Of a stretch of 64,000 nt of DNA, positions 38,398-47,844 are shown one piece after another. Origin of the DNA: an uncultured Verrucomicrobiales bacterium (lineage in GTDB: Bacteria; Verrucomicrobiota; Verrucomicrobiia; Verrucomicrobiales; Akkermansiaceae). The stretch is from contig CALLLS010000021.1 in assembly GCA_938008215.1 (NCBI GenBank), positions 1 to 64,000 of the forward strand. Reading direction: 5' to 3'. The notes beneath the pieces were generated by a model. That model saw only the letters and a list, made by a program, of their open reading frames with translations. It was not told where the DNA came from and did no database searches. Numbering within the stretch: the first letter of the stretch is position 1; every line of letters starts with the position of its first letter. The position numbers and the translations under genes are program-made.

Positions 38398-40933
38398 CTA
38401 GATTTTTCATTTGTTGAATAGCTCTTGTTCTTCCCCTGAGATCTTGTTGTTTGCGGATTATTTCCATCATACGGAGCATGAATTCTGTATCTTGCTCTCC
38501 TTCACTTGAGCCACCACCACCGCCACCTGATTGAGAAGCGCTTGAGCTATTAGTATTAAGTTCAGTTCCCCAGCTATTTAGCTCCTGCGCACATTGGCTC
38601 GCGTATGTCGTAGCCACGTAGCGATGATTTAGATCTAGGTAATCTACAGTAGAAAGCATCTTATCGTAAATTCCTGAAGCTGAGATATTATCTGCAAATT
38701 CTATGAAGCTCTCTTGTTGGGCTCTCTGGGCAAAATGTCGTAGGTCATCTTCTATCCAGCGGAGCTCTTGACCCAGTGCTGTCTGAATATTCTTAAAGTT
38801 TTCATTTTCTCCGATGAGTGCTGGATCTAAGTCTTTAACTGGCTCACCTAGAACATTCGGGAAAGTCTTCCATAATGATTGAGAAAAGACGTCTTGTTTC
38901 CGTGCCAATTCTTGGAGGCGCTGCACAAAGGTAGAAGACTCAAATTGGCGATCTGCTTGGCGAGCACTTTCGATGATTTCTTGGAGTTTATTGAGCGCTT
39001 CTTTTTGCAGGCTGACCGCATGGGAAAGTTGATTTTTAGAATGCTCGTTGGAAAATTTTGGGTCTGAAGCAGATTGTAAGGCGTCACGAATTTCAGGGAG
39101 GTTATTCTGAGCGATAGATTTAAGCTGTTCAGAGAGGCTTGCGATGGATCTTTTAGTAGAGTGTAAAAGCTGATCGTTCCTAAATGTATCTTGCAAAAGT
39201 TGTAATGCATCTTCGTGGTGCTTTGATACTCTTTTGATTTGAGCCTTTTCCCCGCTTAAAGAGTTTTCCAGTCTGCTATTTGATTGTGTTTTAAGTTCAG
39301 CCTCCTGCAGTGTATTCTCTATTCTTTGATTTTCATAATAGAGGGCGAGTTCTTTTTGGTAGGTTTCATCCAGGGAGTCTAAGAGTTTGCTTAGTTCGCC
39401 TCGTAAATATTCCGCGTGTGCCTCTAGGCTGAGTATGTGCACAGTGATAGGCATAGAGAGTGATTCCTTCCGCTCTGTGAGGAAGTCTTTCGAAGCGGTG
39501 TATACAGCGTAACTATTCGGAGTGATTTGTAATAGTTCAGGATTAAATGCATATTGTGTTTCTATGTGGGGTGCATTTGGTGCCCCTTTTAAAGCAGAGG
39601 TGTATCGTCTATCTTGTTCATTATCTAGCGGATGCCAACATAAACCCATTTCTTGAACTCCAAAGTCATCTTGTGAGGATAGATAAAGCTCGATTGTTTC
39701 ATGTGGAAGCATGATTAACTCTCGCTCCGTTGCATTGAGAGAAGCTTTAGGTGCCTGATCTTTCCGTGGTTTTAAAAGGAACTTTGTAGAATGAGAAGAT
39801 GTTATGCCATTGCTGCCAGTAAGTGAAAGAGCTAGCTCTGTAGGTTCTAAAATAATCTGTGAATCACTTTTTGCTCTATAACCAATTATGGTAAAAGGCA
39901 TCTTGGAGGAGGTGGTAATTGTATTTAACTCGCTACTAGACTTAATATCTAATTGCACTTGGGCGCCTTCTAATACGGAAATGGTCTGAGACTCGACTTG
40001 CGTAGTGTGCTCTGGAAGTTGGAGATAAGATGGGTAAACGGTATTAACGGAGACGGTTTCTATCCGAGGTCGGGGAGTGGGATAAAGCTGTATTTTATCA
40101 TAGGCATCCCCAGCTTTTAGATAAAGGGTATGCTTTTTCTTTAACGGAGGAATAGTGAAATGATACCCAGAATTATATTCGCTAGACTCTATCGGGTGTC
40201 CGCTCACTTTCAGACTAGCTTGAGGAATAAATTGGAGCTCTTCTTTATTTTTTAAATATGCAGTAAAGGGGTGGGACTCTTCCTTTGGAATATATAGCTT
40301 TTTAGGGACGTTTTGGAATTTGGTAATCGTGTATCGTGGAATATCTGCAAAAGGGAATAAGTATCGAGCAGTAGCACTTGAGGTCTGCTTGGGCTGAAGA
40401 ACAGCTAGCCCTATAAGAACTAGAATAAGAGGGAGAAGAAAAATGCCGAGCGCTTTCCTGTAGTCTTTTGGAAGCGCTTGCTTAAAGTCGATTCTCTCAG
40501 ATTCTTGTCCAATTTGTTCCAGCGCGGCTTGGGAGAGCTCAGGTGAAAAGTGTCTTTCGGAGGAATCTTGTTTCCTGAGCTCTAGAACTCCCTGAAGGCG
40601 ATCTCCAAATCGTGGCATTTGCCTCTTAATGAGATGAGAAAGGGATGCATTAGATTTGTTCTTCCAAACCCTGTGGTAGTAGTGGAGTGGGCCGAGCAGA
40701 ATAATTCCTGATAGACCAAGTAAAAAAGTGATGGCTCTACCATTGGTGCTCACAGGTATGATGCGATCCCACAGAATGAAAGTTAGCAGGAATAAGGTAA
40801 GGCAGACACTAGCTAGAAGGAGCCATTCAGTAATAGTATTACTTCTTAAAGCGCTTTTGAGGCGACTAAACTTTTGCTCTAGCTGATGAGGAAGAGCTGG
40901 GAAGTCTTTGGGGCTTGGAGATGAATGAGGCAA
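38387..40933 (-). CDS. Large DUF4175-like membrane protein
   Basis: 848 residues. Two N-terminal membrane helices (about 38-57 and 66-86), a third at 165-185, then a long extracytoplasmic part: beta-rich (RYTITKFQNVPKKLYIPK ... VNTVYPSYLQLPEHT) followed by a long coiled coil (about 500-700) and Gly/Ser-rich stretch before a QQDLRGRTRAIQQMKN end. This matches DUF4175-type proteins found upstream of Bat/MoxR-type or vWA genes; a vWA gene lies nearby. Function unknown. Confidence 0.65.
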   Translation of the reverse strand: MPHSSPSPKDFPALPHQLEQKFSRLKSALRSNTITEWLLLASVCLTLFLLTFILWDRIIPVSTNGRAITFLLGLSGIILLGPLHYYHRVWKNKSNASLSHLIKRQMPRFGDRLQGVLELRKQDSSERHFSPELSQAALEQIGQESERIDFKQALPKDYRKALGIFLLPLILVLIGLAVLQPKQTSSATARYLFPFADIPRYTITKFQNVPKKLYIPKEESHPFTAYLKNKEELQFIPQASLKVSGHPIESSEYNSGYHFTIPPLKKKHTLYLKAGDAYDKIQLYPTPRPRIETVSVNTVYPSYLQLPEHTTQVESQTISVLEGAQVQLDIKSSSELNTITTSSKMPFTIIGYRAKSDSQIILEPTELALSLTGSNGITSSHSTKFLLKPRKDQAPKASLNATERELIMLPHETIELYLSSQDDFGVQEMGLCWHPLDNEQDRRYTSALKGAPNAPHIETQYAFNPELLQITPNSYAVYTASKDFLTERKESLSMPITVHILSLEAHAEYLRGELSKLLDSLDETYQKELALYYENQRIENTLQEAELKTQSNSRLENSLSGEKAQIKRVSKHHEDALQLLQDTFRNDQLLHSTKRSIASLSEQLKSIAQNNLPEIRDALQSASDPKFSNEHSKNQLSHAVSLQKEALNKLQEIIESARQADRQFESSTFVQRLQELARKQDVFSQSLWKTFPNVLGEPVKDLDPALIGENENFKNIQTALGQELRWIEDDLRHFAQRAQQESFIEFADNISASGIYDKMLSTVDYLDLNHRYVATTYASQCAQELNSWGTELNTNSSSASQSGGGGGGSSEGEQDTEFMLRMMEIIRKQQDLRGRTRAIQQMKNLDGK

Positions 40934-41124
40934 CCTGAGTGTGTTTCCACTAGCGAATACTATCCACTAATGTATTAAGTCTTTGAGAACCATGCCTCTA
41001 TTCTCTCATTTATTCAATCATTATTAGTCTTAGTTATAAGAGGCTAAAGGCTTCTAGTTATGTGGACTAAGAGGACATTAAAAAAGGTACGCTCGGTATT
41101 GACAGGACGTCATGCATAAATAAG

Positions 41125-41133
41125 TTATCCACA
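41125..41133 (+). promoter_or_regulatory. DnaA box in the htpG leader
   Basis: TTATCCACA is an exact match to the strong DnaA box, 16 bases before the htpG start. A TTGACA (41099-41104) lies upstream with a poor -10 overlapping the box, so DnaA binding could affect transcription. A single box may be chance. Confidence 0.35.
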
Positions 41134-41148
41134 CAAATTGTAATCAAA

Positions 41149-42984
41149 ATGAGTACAGAAACACATACCTTCCAAGCTGAAGTAAAACAGGTCTTGGACA
41201 TCGTTATTCACTCCCTTTATACAGAGCGCGATATCTTCCTTCGTGAACTTATTTCTAATGCCAGTGATGCCTTAGAGAAAGTGAATCTGAAACAAGCGAC
41301 AGAGAAGAACATCTTCCAAGGAGAGAAAGACCTCCAGATAGACATTTCCTTTGATGAAGAAAAGAAAACAGTCACCATTAAGGACTACGGGATAGGAATG
41401 AACCGTGAAGAACTTAAGACGAACCTCGGAACCATCGCTCACTCGGGTACGAAAGCCCTTCTTCAAGCTCTTAAAGAAAAAGGAGAAAGCGCGGGCGATA
41501 TGATCGGACAGTTTGGAGTAGGATTCTACTCCGCCTTTATGGTCTCGGACAAAGTAGAACTTTTCACCCGCAGCTGGGATCCTACCGCAGAAAACCTTAA
41601 GTGGGAATCAGACGGAGCAGGTGCCTACACCATCACAGAAGAAGAAAGTGAGCTAGACCGCGGAACCACCATCATTCTTCACCTTAAGGAAGAATATGAG
41701 GAGTATGCCAGCGAGCAAAAAATTAAGTCTGTCATTGAGCGCTACTCAAACTACGTCGGGCACCCCATCATGATCGGGGAAGAGCGCGTCAACACCGTTG
41801 AAGCGATCTGGCTCAAGAATAAGAATGATGTCACAGAGGAAGAATACGAGAAGTTCTACCAATTTACCTCTAAAGCGTTCGATAAGCCACGCTACACCAT
41901 GCACTTCCAAGCGGATGCACCCATGGCGCTAAACTGCCTCCTTTTCACTCCCCAAGAAAACCCGGAAAAAATGGGCTTCGGGCAAGTTGATCCAGCCGTC
42001 GCTCTCCACTGTAGAAAAGTCCTCATTGACTCCAAACCGGAAGGACTACTCCCAGAATGGCTCCGTTTCCTAAAGGGCGTTATCGACTGTGCAGATCTCC
42101 CATTGAACATCTCGCGTGAGTCTCTCCAGGATTCCTCTGTTGTCACAAAGCTGGGCAGAGTCGTTACCAAGCGTTTCGTTAAGTTTCTCGCTAAACAAGC
42201 CAAGGATGATGAGGAACAATACCTCCAGTTTTACCAAACCTTTCAACGTTTCCTTAAGGAAGGATCTTGCCATGACTTTGAGAATAAAGAAGCACTCACA
42301 GACCTTCTTCGCTTCCAATCTACAATGACGGAAGAAGGAAAATTCACCACGCTTCAAGACTACCTAGACCGCGCTAAAGAGGAGCAAAAAGAAATCTACT
42401 ACCTCATCTCTACCTCTGTAGAAGCAGCCAAAAGCAGCCTCTACTTAGAGCCGTTCAAAGCACGCGGACTAGAAGTCCTCCTCATGACAGACCCTGTGGA
42501 CGAGTATGTCATGGGCACGCTTCCTGAGTATAAAGAGAAGAAATTCGTTTCTATAGATAAGGCAGACATCGAGCTAGATGACCACGCTCTAGACGGAACC
42601 CCACTTCCTGAAGAAGAGCTGAAATCTCTCTTAGACTGGATTAATGTCTCTCACTCAGAGCAGGTAAAAGAAGTCGTCTCAGGCACCCGCCTCGTAGACA
42701 GCCCTATTATCGCTCTCGCCCCTGATGACCAAATGGGCTTCCAAGCTCGCGCCATGATGGAAGCAATGGGACAACCTGTTGAAGAGCCAAAAGCGGTGAT
42801 CGAGATTAACCCTCGTCACGACCTCATCAAGGCACTCGCGGAGTGTCAAAAAACTGACGATGAGAAAGCACGCCGCATCTTTAACCAACTCACCCAAAAC
42901 GCCCTTTTAGCTGCTGGATTAGTGAAGAACCCTGCGGATGTGGCGAATGGAATGAATGATCTCGTTGCTGAGTTTCTGAAGTAA
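41149..42984 (+). CDS. htpG: Chaperone HtpG (Hsp90)
   Basis: 611 residues. GHKL ATPase motifs: RELISNASDALEKV (about 28-41), IKDYGIGMNREEL (about 82-94), GTIAHSGTKALLQ, IGQFGVGFYSAFM and RGTTIILHLK. The middle domain has the catalytic-type NISRESLQDSSVV segment. The C-terminal dimerisation domain is complete. Codon use is richer in C-ending codons than in neighbouring genes, as for highly expressed genes. Followed by a clear terminator. Confidence 0.95.
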   Translation: MSTETHTFQAEVKQVLDIVIHSLYTERDIFLRELISNASDALEKVNLKQATEKNIFQGEKDLQIDISFDEEKKTVTIKDYGIGMNREELKTNLGTIAHSGTKALLQALKEKGESAGDMIGQFGVGFYSAFMVSDKVELFTRSWDPTAENLKWESDGAGAYTITEEESELDRGTTIILHLKEEYEEYASEQKIKSVIERYSNYVGHPIMIGEERVNTVEAIWLKNKNDVTEEEYEKFYQFTSKAFDKPRYTMHFQADAPMALNCLLFTPQENPEKMGFGQVDPAVALHCRKVLIDSKPEGLLPEWLRFLKGVIDCADLPLNISRESLQDSSVVTKLGRVVTKRFVKFLAKQAKDDEEQYLQFYQTFQRFLKEGSCHDFENKEALTDLLRFQSTMTEEGKFTTLQDYLDRAKEEQKEIYYLISTSVEAAKSSLYLEPFKARGLEVLLMTDPVDEYVMGTLPEYKEKKFVSIDKADIELDDHALDGTPLPEEELKSLLDWINVSHSEQVKEVVSGTRLVDSPIIALAPDDQMGFQARAMMEAMGQPVEEPKAVIEINPRHDLIKALAECQKTDDEKARRIFNQLTQNALLAAGLVKNPADVANGMNDLVAEFLK

Positions 42985-43019
42985 CTTCTAAAGCACAGAG
43001 AACATTCTAATTTAATTTT

Positions 43020-43047
43020 AAGCGAGTCCTTAGTGGCTCGCTTTTTT
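43020..43047 (+). terminator. Rho-independent terminator of htpG
   Basis: AAGCGAG (43020-43026) pairs with CTCGCTT across a 10-base loop, followed by six T. It ends between convergent htpG and miaB. Confidence 0.8.
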
Positions 43048-43093
43048 AGTTTAAAAGGTGAGCAATTTTAATTCTCCTCTATACCAACTATGA

Positions 43094-44476
43094 TTAGAGA
43101 GAAATAAGAGGGGTGCCGTAAAGTGTGTACCCTGTAGAGTCCTCTATTTTCACATTGATGAGTTCACCGGTGAGGCGGTTTGCGTTCCCGTCTATAATGA
43201 CAATCTTATTTTGGCTTGTTCTGCCAGAGAGCTTATTTTTATTCGTCTTAGAGGGACCTTCGATAAGAACTTCCTGTGTAGTGCCAATGAGTGCAGCATT
43301 CTTACGAATGGTGATTTCATCCTGAATTCGTAGAAGGCGCTGATTGCGATCTTCTTTATCGCTCTCACTGAGCTGCTCTTCCATTTCTGCGGCGGGCGTG
43401 TCCTTACGCTTAGAGTAACGGAAGATGAAGGAGTTATCAAACTCTAGATGCTTAACACATGCGACGGATTCCTGAAAGTCTTCTTCGGTTTCTCCTGGAA
43501 AGCCTACGATGATATCAGTGGTGATAGCAATGTCTGGGCGTGCGGCCTTCATCTTCTCACAAATGGTGATGAACTTCTCATTTTTATAGGGACGGCGCAT
43601 TTTCTTAAGAATGGCGTCGCTCCCACTTTGCATAGGGAAGTGAATGTGAGAGCAAAGTTTAGGTAGATACGTGAAGGCAGTTACGAGATCATCTCGGTAT
43701 CCAATCGGGTGAGGGGAAGTGAAGCGAATACGCTTGAGGTCCTCTATTTCATGCACGGCTTCTAAGAGTTGAACGAATGGGCTTTTACCGTCCACCTTTT
43801 CAAATTCAGTGCGTCCATAAAGGTTAACGATTTGACCTAGTAAGGTGACTTCTTTCACGCCTTGGTCAACGAGCCCTTTGACCTCATCAACGATTTCTTG
43901 GATGGGGCGTCCGCGCTCTTTACCGCGCGTATCTGGGACGATGCAAAACGAGCAACGCATATTACACCCCTGCATGATGGAGACGAAGGCGGTGGCGCGC
44001 TTCGTTTCTCTCGGGAGGTGATCTTTAATGGTGTTTTGCGAGTCGGCTTCTTCTGCGACATCGCAAACATTAACGCCAGTGAGCGCTAGCCCTGGATTAT
44101 CCATACGCCTCTCGATGCGCTTAGAGAGAATATCATCTACGTAGGAAAAGACCTTATGATACTTCTGTGTCCCCACCACGACATCTAAGTGAGGAATACG
44201 GTCAAAGAGCTCATTCCCGCGCGACTGAGCCATACATCCCATGAAGCCATAAACGATGTTTGGGTTATTTTGACGGTATTTCCCCATGATGCCCATTTTA
44301 CCGAGCGCTTTTTGCTCCGCTTGATCACGCACAGAACAGGTATTAACAAGAATGACATCAGCTTCCTTTTCCCTGCCTGTTACGGTGTAGCCGCCCTCTT
44401 GGAACATGTTAGCAACTTGTTCTGAGTCGCGCTCATTCATCTGGCATCCGTAGGTTTTTATAAAGACGTTTGGCAT
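43094..44476 (-). CDS. miaB: tRNA-2-methylthio-N6-dimethylallyladenosine synthase
   Basis: 460 residues from ATG 44476 (MPNVFIKTYGCQMNERDSEQ); longer starts add nothing typical. N-terminal cluster Cys in TYGCQMN, NTCSVRDQAE and YGFMGCMAQ; radical-SAM CNMRCSFCIVPDTRG (about 165-180); C-terminal TRAM domain with VLIEGPSKTNKNKLSGRTSQ. It adds the methylthio group to i6A37 of tRNAs. Confidence 0.94.
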   Translation of the reverse strand: MPNVFIKTYGCQMNERDSEQVANMFQEGGYTVTGREKEADVILVNTCSVRDQAEQKALGKMGIMGKYRQNNPNIVYGFMGCMAQSRGNELFDRIPHLDVVVGTQKYHKVFSYVDDILSKRIERRMDNPGLALTGVNVCDVAEEADSQNTIKDHLPRETKRATAFVSIMQGCNMRCSFCIVPDTRGKERGRPIQEIVDEVKGLVDQGVKEVTLLGQIVNLYGRTEFEKVDGKSPFVQLLEAVHEIEDLKRIRFTSPHPIGYRDDLVTAFTYLPKLCSHIHFPMQSGSDAILKKMRRPYKNEKFITICEKMKAARPDIAITTDIIVGFPGETEEDFQESVACVKHLEFDNSFIFRYSKRKDTPAAEMEEQLSESDKEDRNQRLLRIQDEITIRKNAALIGTTQEVLIEGPSKTNKNKLSGRTSQNKIVIIDGNANRLTGELINVKIEDSTGYTLYGTPLISL

Positions 44477-44575
44477 GAGTAGAAAAGGGGATATGTCATA
44501 TGTCATTAACTATGGCGAGTATCATTTTTAGCCCTTTTTCTTTGTTTATAGTAGATGATCTATTATAGCTCAGTT

Positions 44576-45097
44576 ATGTCATTTTTAAATGAAGACAAAG
44601 GAGTGGAACAAGTTAGCGTAACTGGTTCTAAGAATGGAAAAAAGAAGGCAGAGAAAAAAGGGAATAGCGCCTTTTCCTTGGTTCTTTTAGTTCTGATCCT
44701 CGTAGCGCTTTACTATGGAAAAGATTATTTAACGGGTGAAAAAGAGATCCCAGTGCTCTCAGATGCCCTGTCACAGACTAAACCAGAATCTAATTTAGAA
44801 CCAAAAGGAAGATTAATTGTTCCAAAGGAAAATGACCGGTCATTAAAGGCATTACTCACAGAGTTTAAGAAGGAATATGAGCAAATGTATGACCCTGAAA
44901 AGATGAAGGAAACTAAGCCAGAGGTGAAAATGATTCAGTTTTCAGAAGATGAGCAGAGTTTACTTATTGAGCTAGAATCATCACTCCCGGTTAGTGGGGC
45001 ACAGCAATCGGAAGACATCATTTACAATATGGATGAGTTTGGGAGATTAGTGACTAAGGGGACTTTTTCTTTCATTAAGCTACACCCTAAGAACTAA
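44576..45097 (+). CDS. Single-pass membrane protein of unknown function
   Basis: 173 residues from ATG 44576 (MSFLNEDKGVEQVSVTG); an ATG at 44555 is in frame but less likely. Lys-rich segment (about 20-33), membrane helix (about 36-53), then an acidic extracytoplasmic domain with LKALLTEFKKEYEQMYDPEK. No recognised domain. It is divergent from miaB and ends before a strong terminator. Confidence 0.6.
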   Translation: MSFLNEDKGVEQVSVTGSKNGKKKAEKKGNSAFSLVLLVLILVALYYGKDYLTGEKEIPVLSDALSQTKPESNLEPKGRLIVPKENDRSLKALLTEFKKEYEQMYDPEKMKETKPEVKMIQFSEDEQSLLIELESSLPVSGAQQSEDIIYNMDEFGRLVTKGTFSFIKLHPKN

Positions 45098-45137
45098 AGA
45101 AAAGGTTTTAGGGCGACTTTAATTATCTTAATTTACG

Positions 45138-45171
45138 CAAAAAACCACCATCGTTAAGGATGGTGGTTTTA
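45138..45171. terminator. Bidirectional terminator
   Basis: AAAACCACCATC (45141-45152) pairs with GATGGTGGTTTT (45159-45170) in a perfect long stem, with A and T runs on the flanks, between two convergent genes. Confidence 0.85.
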
Positions 45172-45195
45172 AAGCTTAAAACAGAGTCTGGAAAA

Positions 45196-45840
45196 TTAGT
45201 ATTTCACACCGCAGCCATAAGCCGCTGTTTCTGTGGTCTTGATTTCTTCTCCAGCAATAAGAGCGTCTAAAGCTGCTGCAACATAGTTTTCAGAGTCTGC
45301 GATGTCTGCACTCTCTGTCGAGTTATTATCATCGATCGCTCCGGCATATGAAAGGACTCCTTCTTTATTGATGACATACATGTGAGGAGTGGTTTTAGCC
45401 TCATATATTTTACCCACTGCGCCGTCAATATCTACAAGGGTTTTTGTTGCGTTTGCGTTGTGCTCAGTCGCGGCTGCGGTAAGAGCTTTTGCGTCTTTGA
45501 ATGTAGGGTGCTCTGCATTTGCGGATGAGATAATGAGCCATGCAGCACCTTTATCAGTATATTCTTTCTGGAGTGCTTGCATGTGTCCCTCATTATAATG
45601 CTTTTTCACGAACGGGCAGTCAAAGTTTACCCATTCTAGAACTACTTCTTTTCCTTTATAATCAGAAAGCTTAACGTCTGATCCATCAGCCGATTTTAGG
45701 GTGAAGTCAGGTGCTGCTTCGCCTACTTTAGCGTGAGTGTGTGTAGAGCTTTCCTTATCAGCGTCACAGCTTCCACAGTCAGCGAATAGTAGCGAGGCAC
45801 ATGAGGCGAGTGATAAAATAGAGGTTAGGATGGTTTTCAT
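45196..45840 (-). CDS. Exported AhpC/TSA-type redoxin
   Basis: 214 residues: signal peptide (1 to about 20), a Cys-rich start (DCGSCDADKESS), then a thioredoxin-like domain with VGEAAPDFTLKSADGSDVKL and the single-Cys motif VNFDCPFVKKHYNE (about 72-86), then TTPHMYVINKEGVLSYAGAI. The peroxidatic-type Cys has no CxxC partner; a distal AAYGCGV Cys could resolve it. Substrate unknown. Confidence 0.75.
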   Translation of the reverse strand: MKTILTSILSLASCASLLFADCGSCDADKESSTHTHAKVGEAAPDFTLKSADGSDVKLSDYKGKEVVLEWVNFDCPFVKKHYNEGHMQALQKEYTDKGAAWLIISSANAEHPTFKDAKALTAAATEHNANATKTLVDIDGAVGKIYEAKTTPHMYVINKEGVLSYAGAIDDNNSTESADIADSENYVAAALDALIAGEEIKTTETAAYGCGVKY

Positions 45841-45904
45841 GATTTTATTTATAATTTATGACAATTGTCGTTACTTAGATACATCAGTAGAGAAATTATT
45901 CAGC

Positions 45905-47062
45905 CTATTTGTTCTTTAATATGTCAGACACTAATTCCGTAAAAAACTTCACGCCAGCTTCATAATCGTCGACGGTTATATACTCATCTTCAGTATGCGC
46001 TTGGTCAATTACTCCTGGGCCAAGACAAATAGACGGGATCCCTCCCGCATTGAGATGGGCAGCATCAGAAAACCATGGAGCGCCCACACATTGAGCGGTT
46101 GGTTGAGCTTTTTGAATCGCTTTAATCCACTTGTTTTCTGGGGCGACTTCCATTGGTGGGTTTTCTTCATGACATAGAAAGGTAACATCTAGGTCTTTAG
46201 TAAGTCTATTGACCAGCTCCTCACCACCTCCTTGCTCCCATAATGCAGGTATGGTACGAATATCTAAGGTGAGGCTGGCCTCATCTGCGACGATGTTTGG
46301 ACTCGTGCCGCCATTGAAGAGTCCTAGATTCCATGTCGTTCTCCCTAGGACGGGATGAGAAAGTTTAGAAAATTGCACATCAAGAGCGTTTGTTAAGGCT
46401 GAAAATGAATGAAAGAGCTTGAGAATGGCATTCTCACCTAAATGCGGCTTGGAGGCGTGAACGGCCTTACCCTTCGTGGAGAGCGTCGCCCAGAGACAGC
46501 CCTTTGTGCAATTAACGATTTGAAGCGAGGTAGGCTCACCCGCAATTCCAAACTCGTATTCGTCTGCGTGATGTTTAGCAAAGTGCTTAGAGCCTAGCTG
46601 TTGGGTTTCTTCACCCATGAAGGCAACGAAGTCTATTGCGACTGGAGCATCAGCTAAAAGATCGGCATTTGTGGTGAGAGCCCACAACATCGCTGCCATT
46701 GATCCCTTGGTATCGGTAGAGCCACGTCCCCAGATTTTACCGTCTTTTAGTTCTCCAGAAAAGGGAGGGATGACCATTGTTTTTACGCTTACCGTGTCTA
46801 GATGAGGACCGAAGAAGATGCGAGGTCGATCAGAAGAGCCAGGTGCTCGCGCAATTAAATTTGGGCGGCCTGACTCTACTTCTTCTAAGGTGACTGCGAA
46901 ACCTGCGTTCTCAAGAAAGGGGGCAAGGGCTTCAGCAATGCGTTGTTCTCCAAAGTGACCAGAATCGAGATCTACTTTACTAACGCCTTCTGGATTTACT
47001 GAAGGGATAGAGATGAGGGCTTGGAGAAGCTCAATGGGGGATGGGGGGGGCGTTATAATCAT
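45905..47062 (-). CDS. M20-family metallopeptidase (ArgE/DapE-like)
   Basis: 385 residues. Zinc ligands: IFFGPHLDTVSV (His/Asp), GRGSTDTKGSMAA, the EE of VAFMGEETQQLGSKHF, and a final His in LGPGVIDQAHTEDEYI. The lid region KPHLGENAILKL is present. Could be acetylornithine deacetylase or succinyl-diaminopimelate desuccinylase; substrate cannot be told from sequence alone. The start overlaps the YkuD-like gene by 4 bases. Confidence 0.85.
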   Translation of the reverse strand: MIITPPPSPIELLQALISIPSVNPEGVSKVDLDSGHFGEQRIAEALAPFLENAGFAVTLEEVESGRPNLIARAPGSSDRPRIFFGPHLDTVSVKTMVIPPFSGELKDGKIWGRGSTDTKGSMAAMLWALTTNADLLADAPVAIDFVAFMGEETQQLGSKHFAKHHADEYEFGIAGEPTSLQIVNCTKGCLWATLSTKGKAVHASKPHLGENAILKLFHSFSALTNALDVQFSKLSHPVLGRTTWNLGLFNGGTSPNIVADEASLTLDIRTIPALWEQGGGEELVNRLTKDLDVTFLCHEENPPMEVAPENKWIKAIQKAQPTAQCVGAPWFSDAAHLNAGGIPSICLGPGVIDQAHTEDEYITVDDYEAGVKFFTELVSDILKNK

Positions 47063-47841
47063 GGTAGTTGCCAGATGCCTTTAAGACGATTGTATTCGGT
47101 TCGAGGTAAGATGACGTAGGTTGGGTTTTTTGTAGGGTCTACGTTGGAAATGAGAGAGCGCAGCTTTTCTTCTTTCATGGTGGTGCATCCAGCAGTGGCT
47201 TTACTTCCGCCACCGCGCCATATATGGAAGAAAATCGCAGAGCCTTTTCCTGAAATAGCCTTGGGTGGTGCATTATGCGCGATGAAGAGCTTTAAGCTAT
47301 GTGCATAATCCCCTTGGCGCATCTGGGCGTCTTTTTCCCACTGTGAAGATGGGTCGCGGTTGAGAATGATATGTTGGTTATATTTTGAAGAAGCTCGGTC
47401 TTCCACCCAAAGATCTCGCGAAGTAATTTGACGGTAAGGTGTATTCGGGTGTTTTTGACACTTAGGCGCATATCCCCAGACTCCACCTATTGAAAATACA
47501 CCAGCAGGAGTTCTACCATCACCTTCTACTTTTTGTTTTCCAGGCTGTGATGGATGGAGCCCTATACCCCAACTGGAGCCATTTCTTCCAAGGCGCCCTT
47601 TCCATACTTCCGAAGTAGGCACCCATTGGTTATCATTTCTCTCAAAGCTTTGGAGGGAGACATAAGAGTTATTCCAGCCTTCGGTGATTCCCAAAAGAAC
47701 CTGGCTAGAAACACGAGGGAGAGAAAAGCCTTCCGTGGAGGGCTTTGGTTGAGTCGTGGCGTTAGGGTCTCCAGTAGCACATCCCATCAGGAGAAGCGCA
47801 AAGGTAAGGAGTGAGGCGAAAGCGGATTTGGTGGAGGACAT
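47059..47841 (-). CDS. L,D-transpeptidase (YkuD-like) lipoprotein
   Basis: 260 residues: a signal peptide with lipobox-like LLLMGCA (about 16-22), then a YkuD-type domain with KVEGDGRTPAGVFSIGGVWG (about 104-123) and the catalytic IFFHIWRGGG ... ATAGCTTM (His about 205, Cys about 219). These enzymes cross-link or attach peptidoglycan. It shares an operon with the methyltransferase upstream and the M20 peptidase downstream. Confidence 0.82.
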   Translation of the reverse strand: MSSTKSAFASLLTFALLLMGCATGDPNATTQPKPSTEGFSLPRVSSQVLLGITEGWNNSYVSLQSFERNDNQWVPTSEVWKGRLGRNGSSWGIGLHPSQPGKQKVEGDGRTPAGVFSIGGVWGYAPKCQKHPNTPYRQITSRDLWVEDRASSKYNQHIILNRDPSSQWEKDAQMRQGDYAHSLKLFIAHNAPPKAISGKGSAIFFHIWRGGGSKATAGCTTMKEEKLRSLISNVDPTKNPTYVILPRTEYNRLKGIWQLP

Positions 47842-47844
47842 ATA

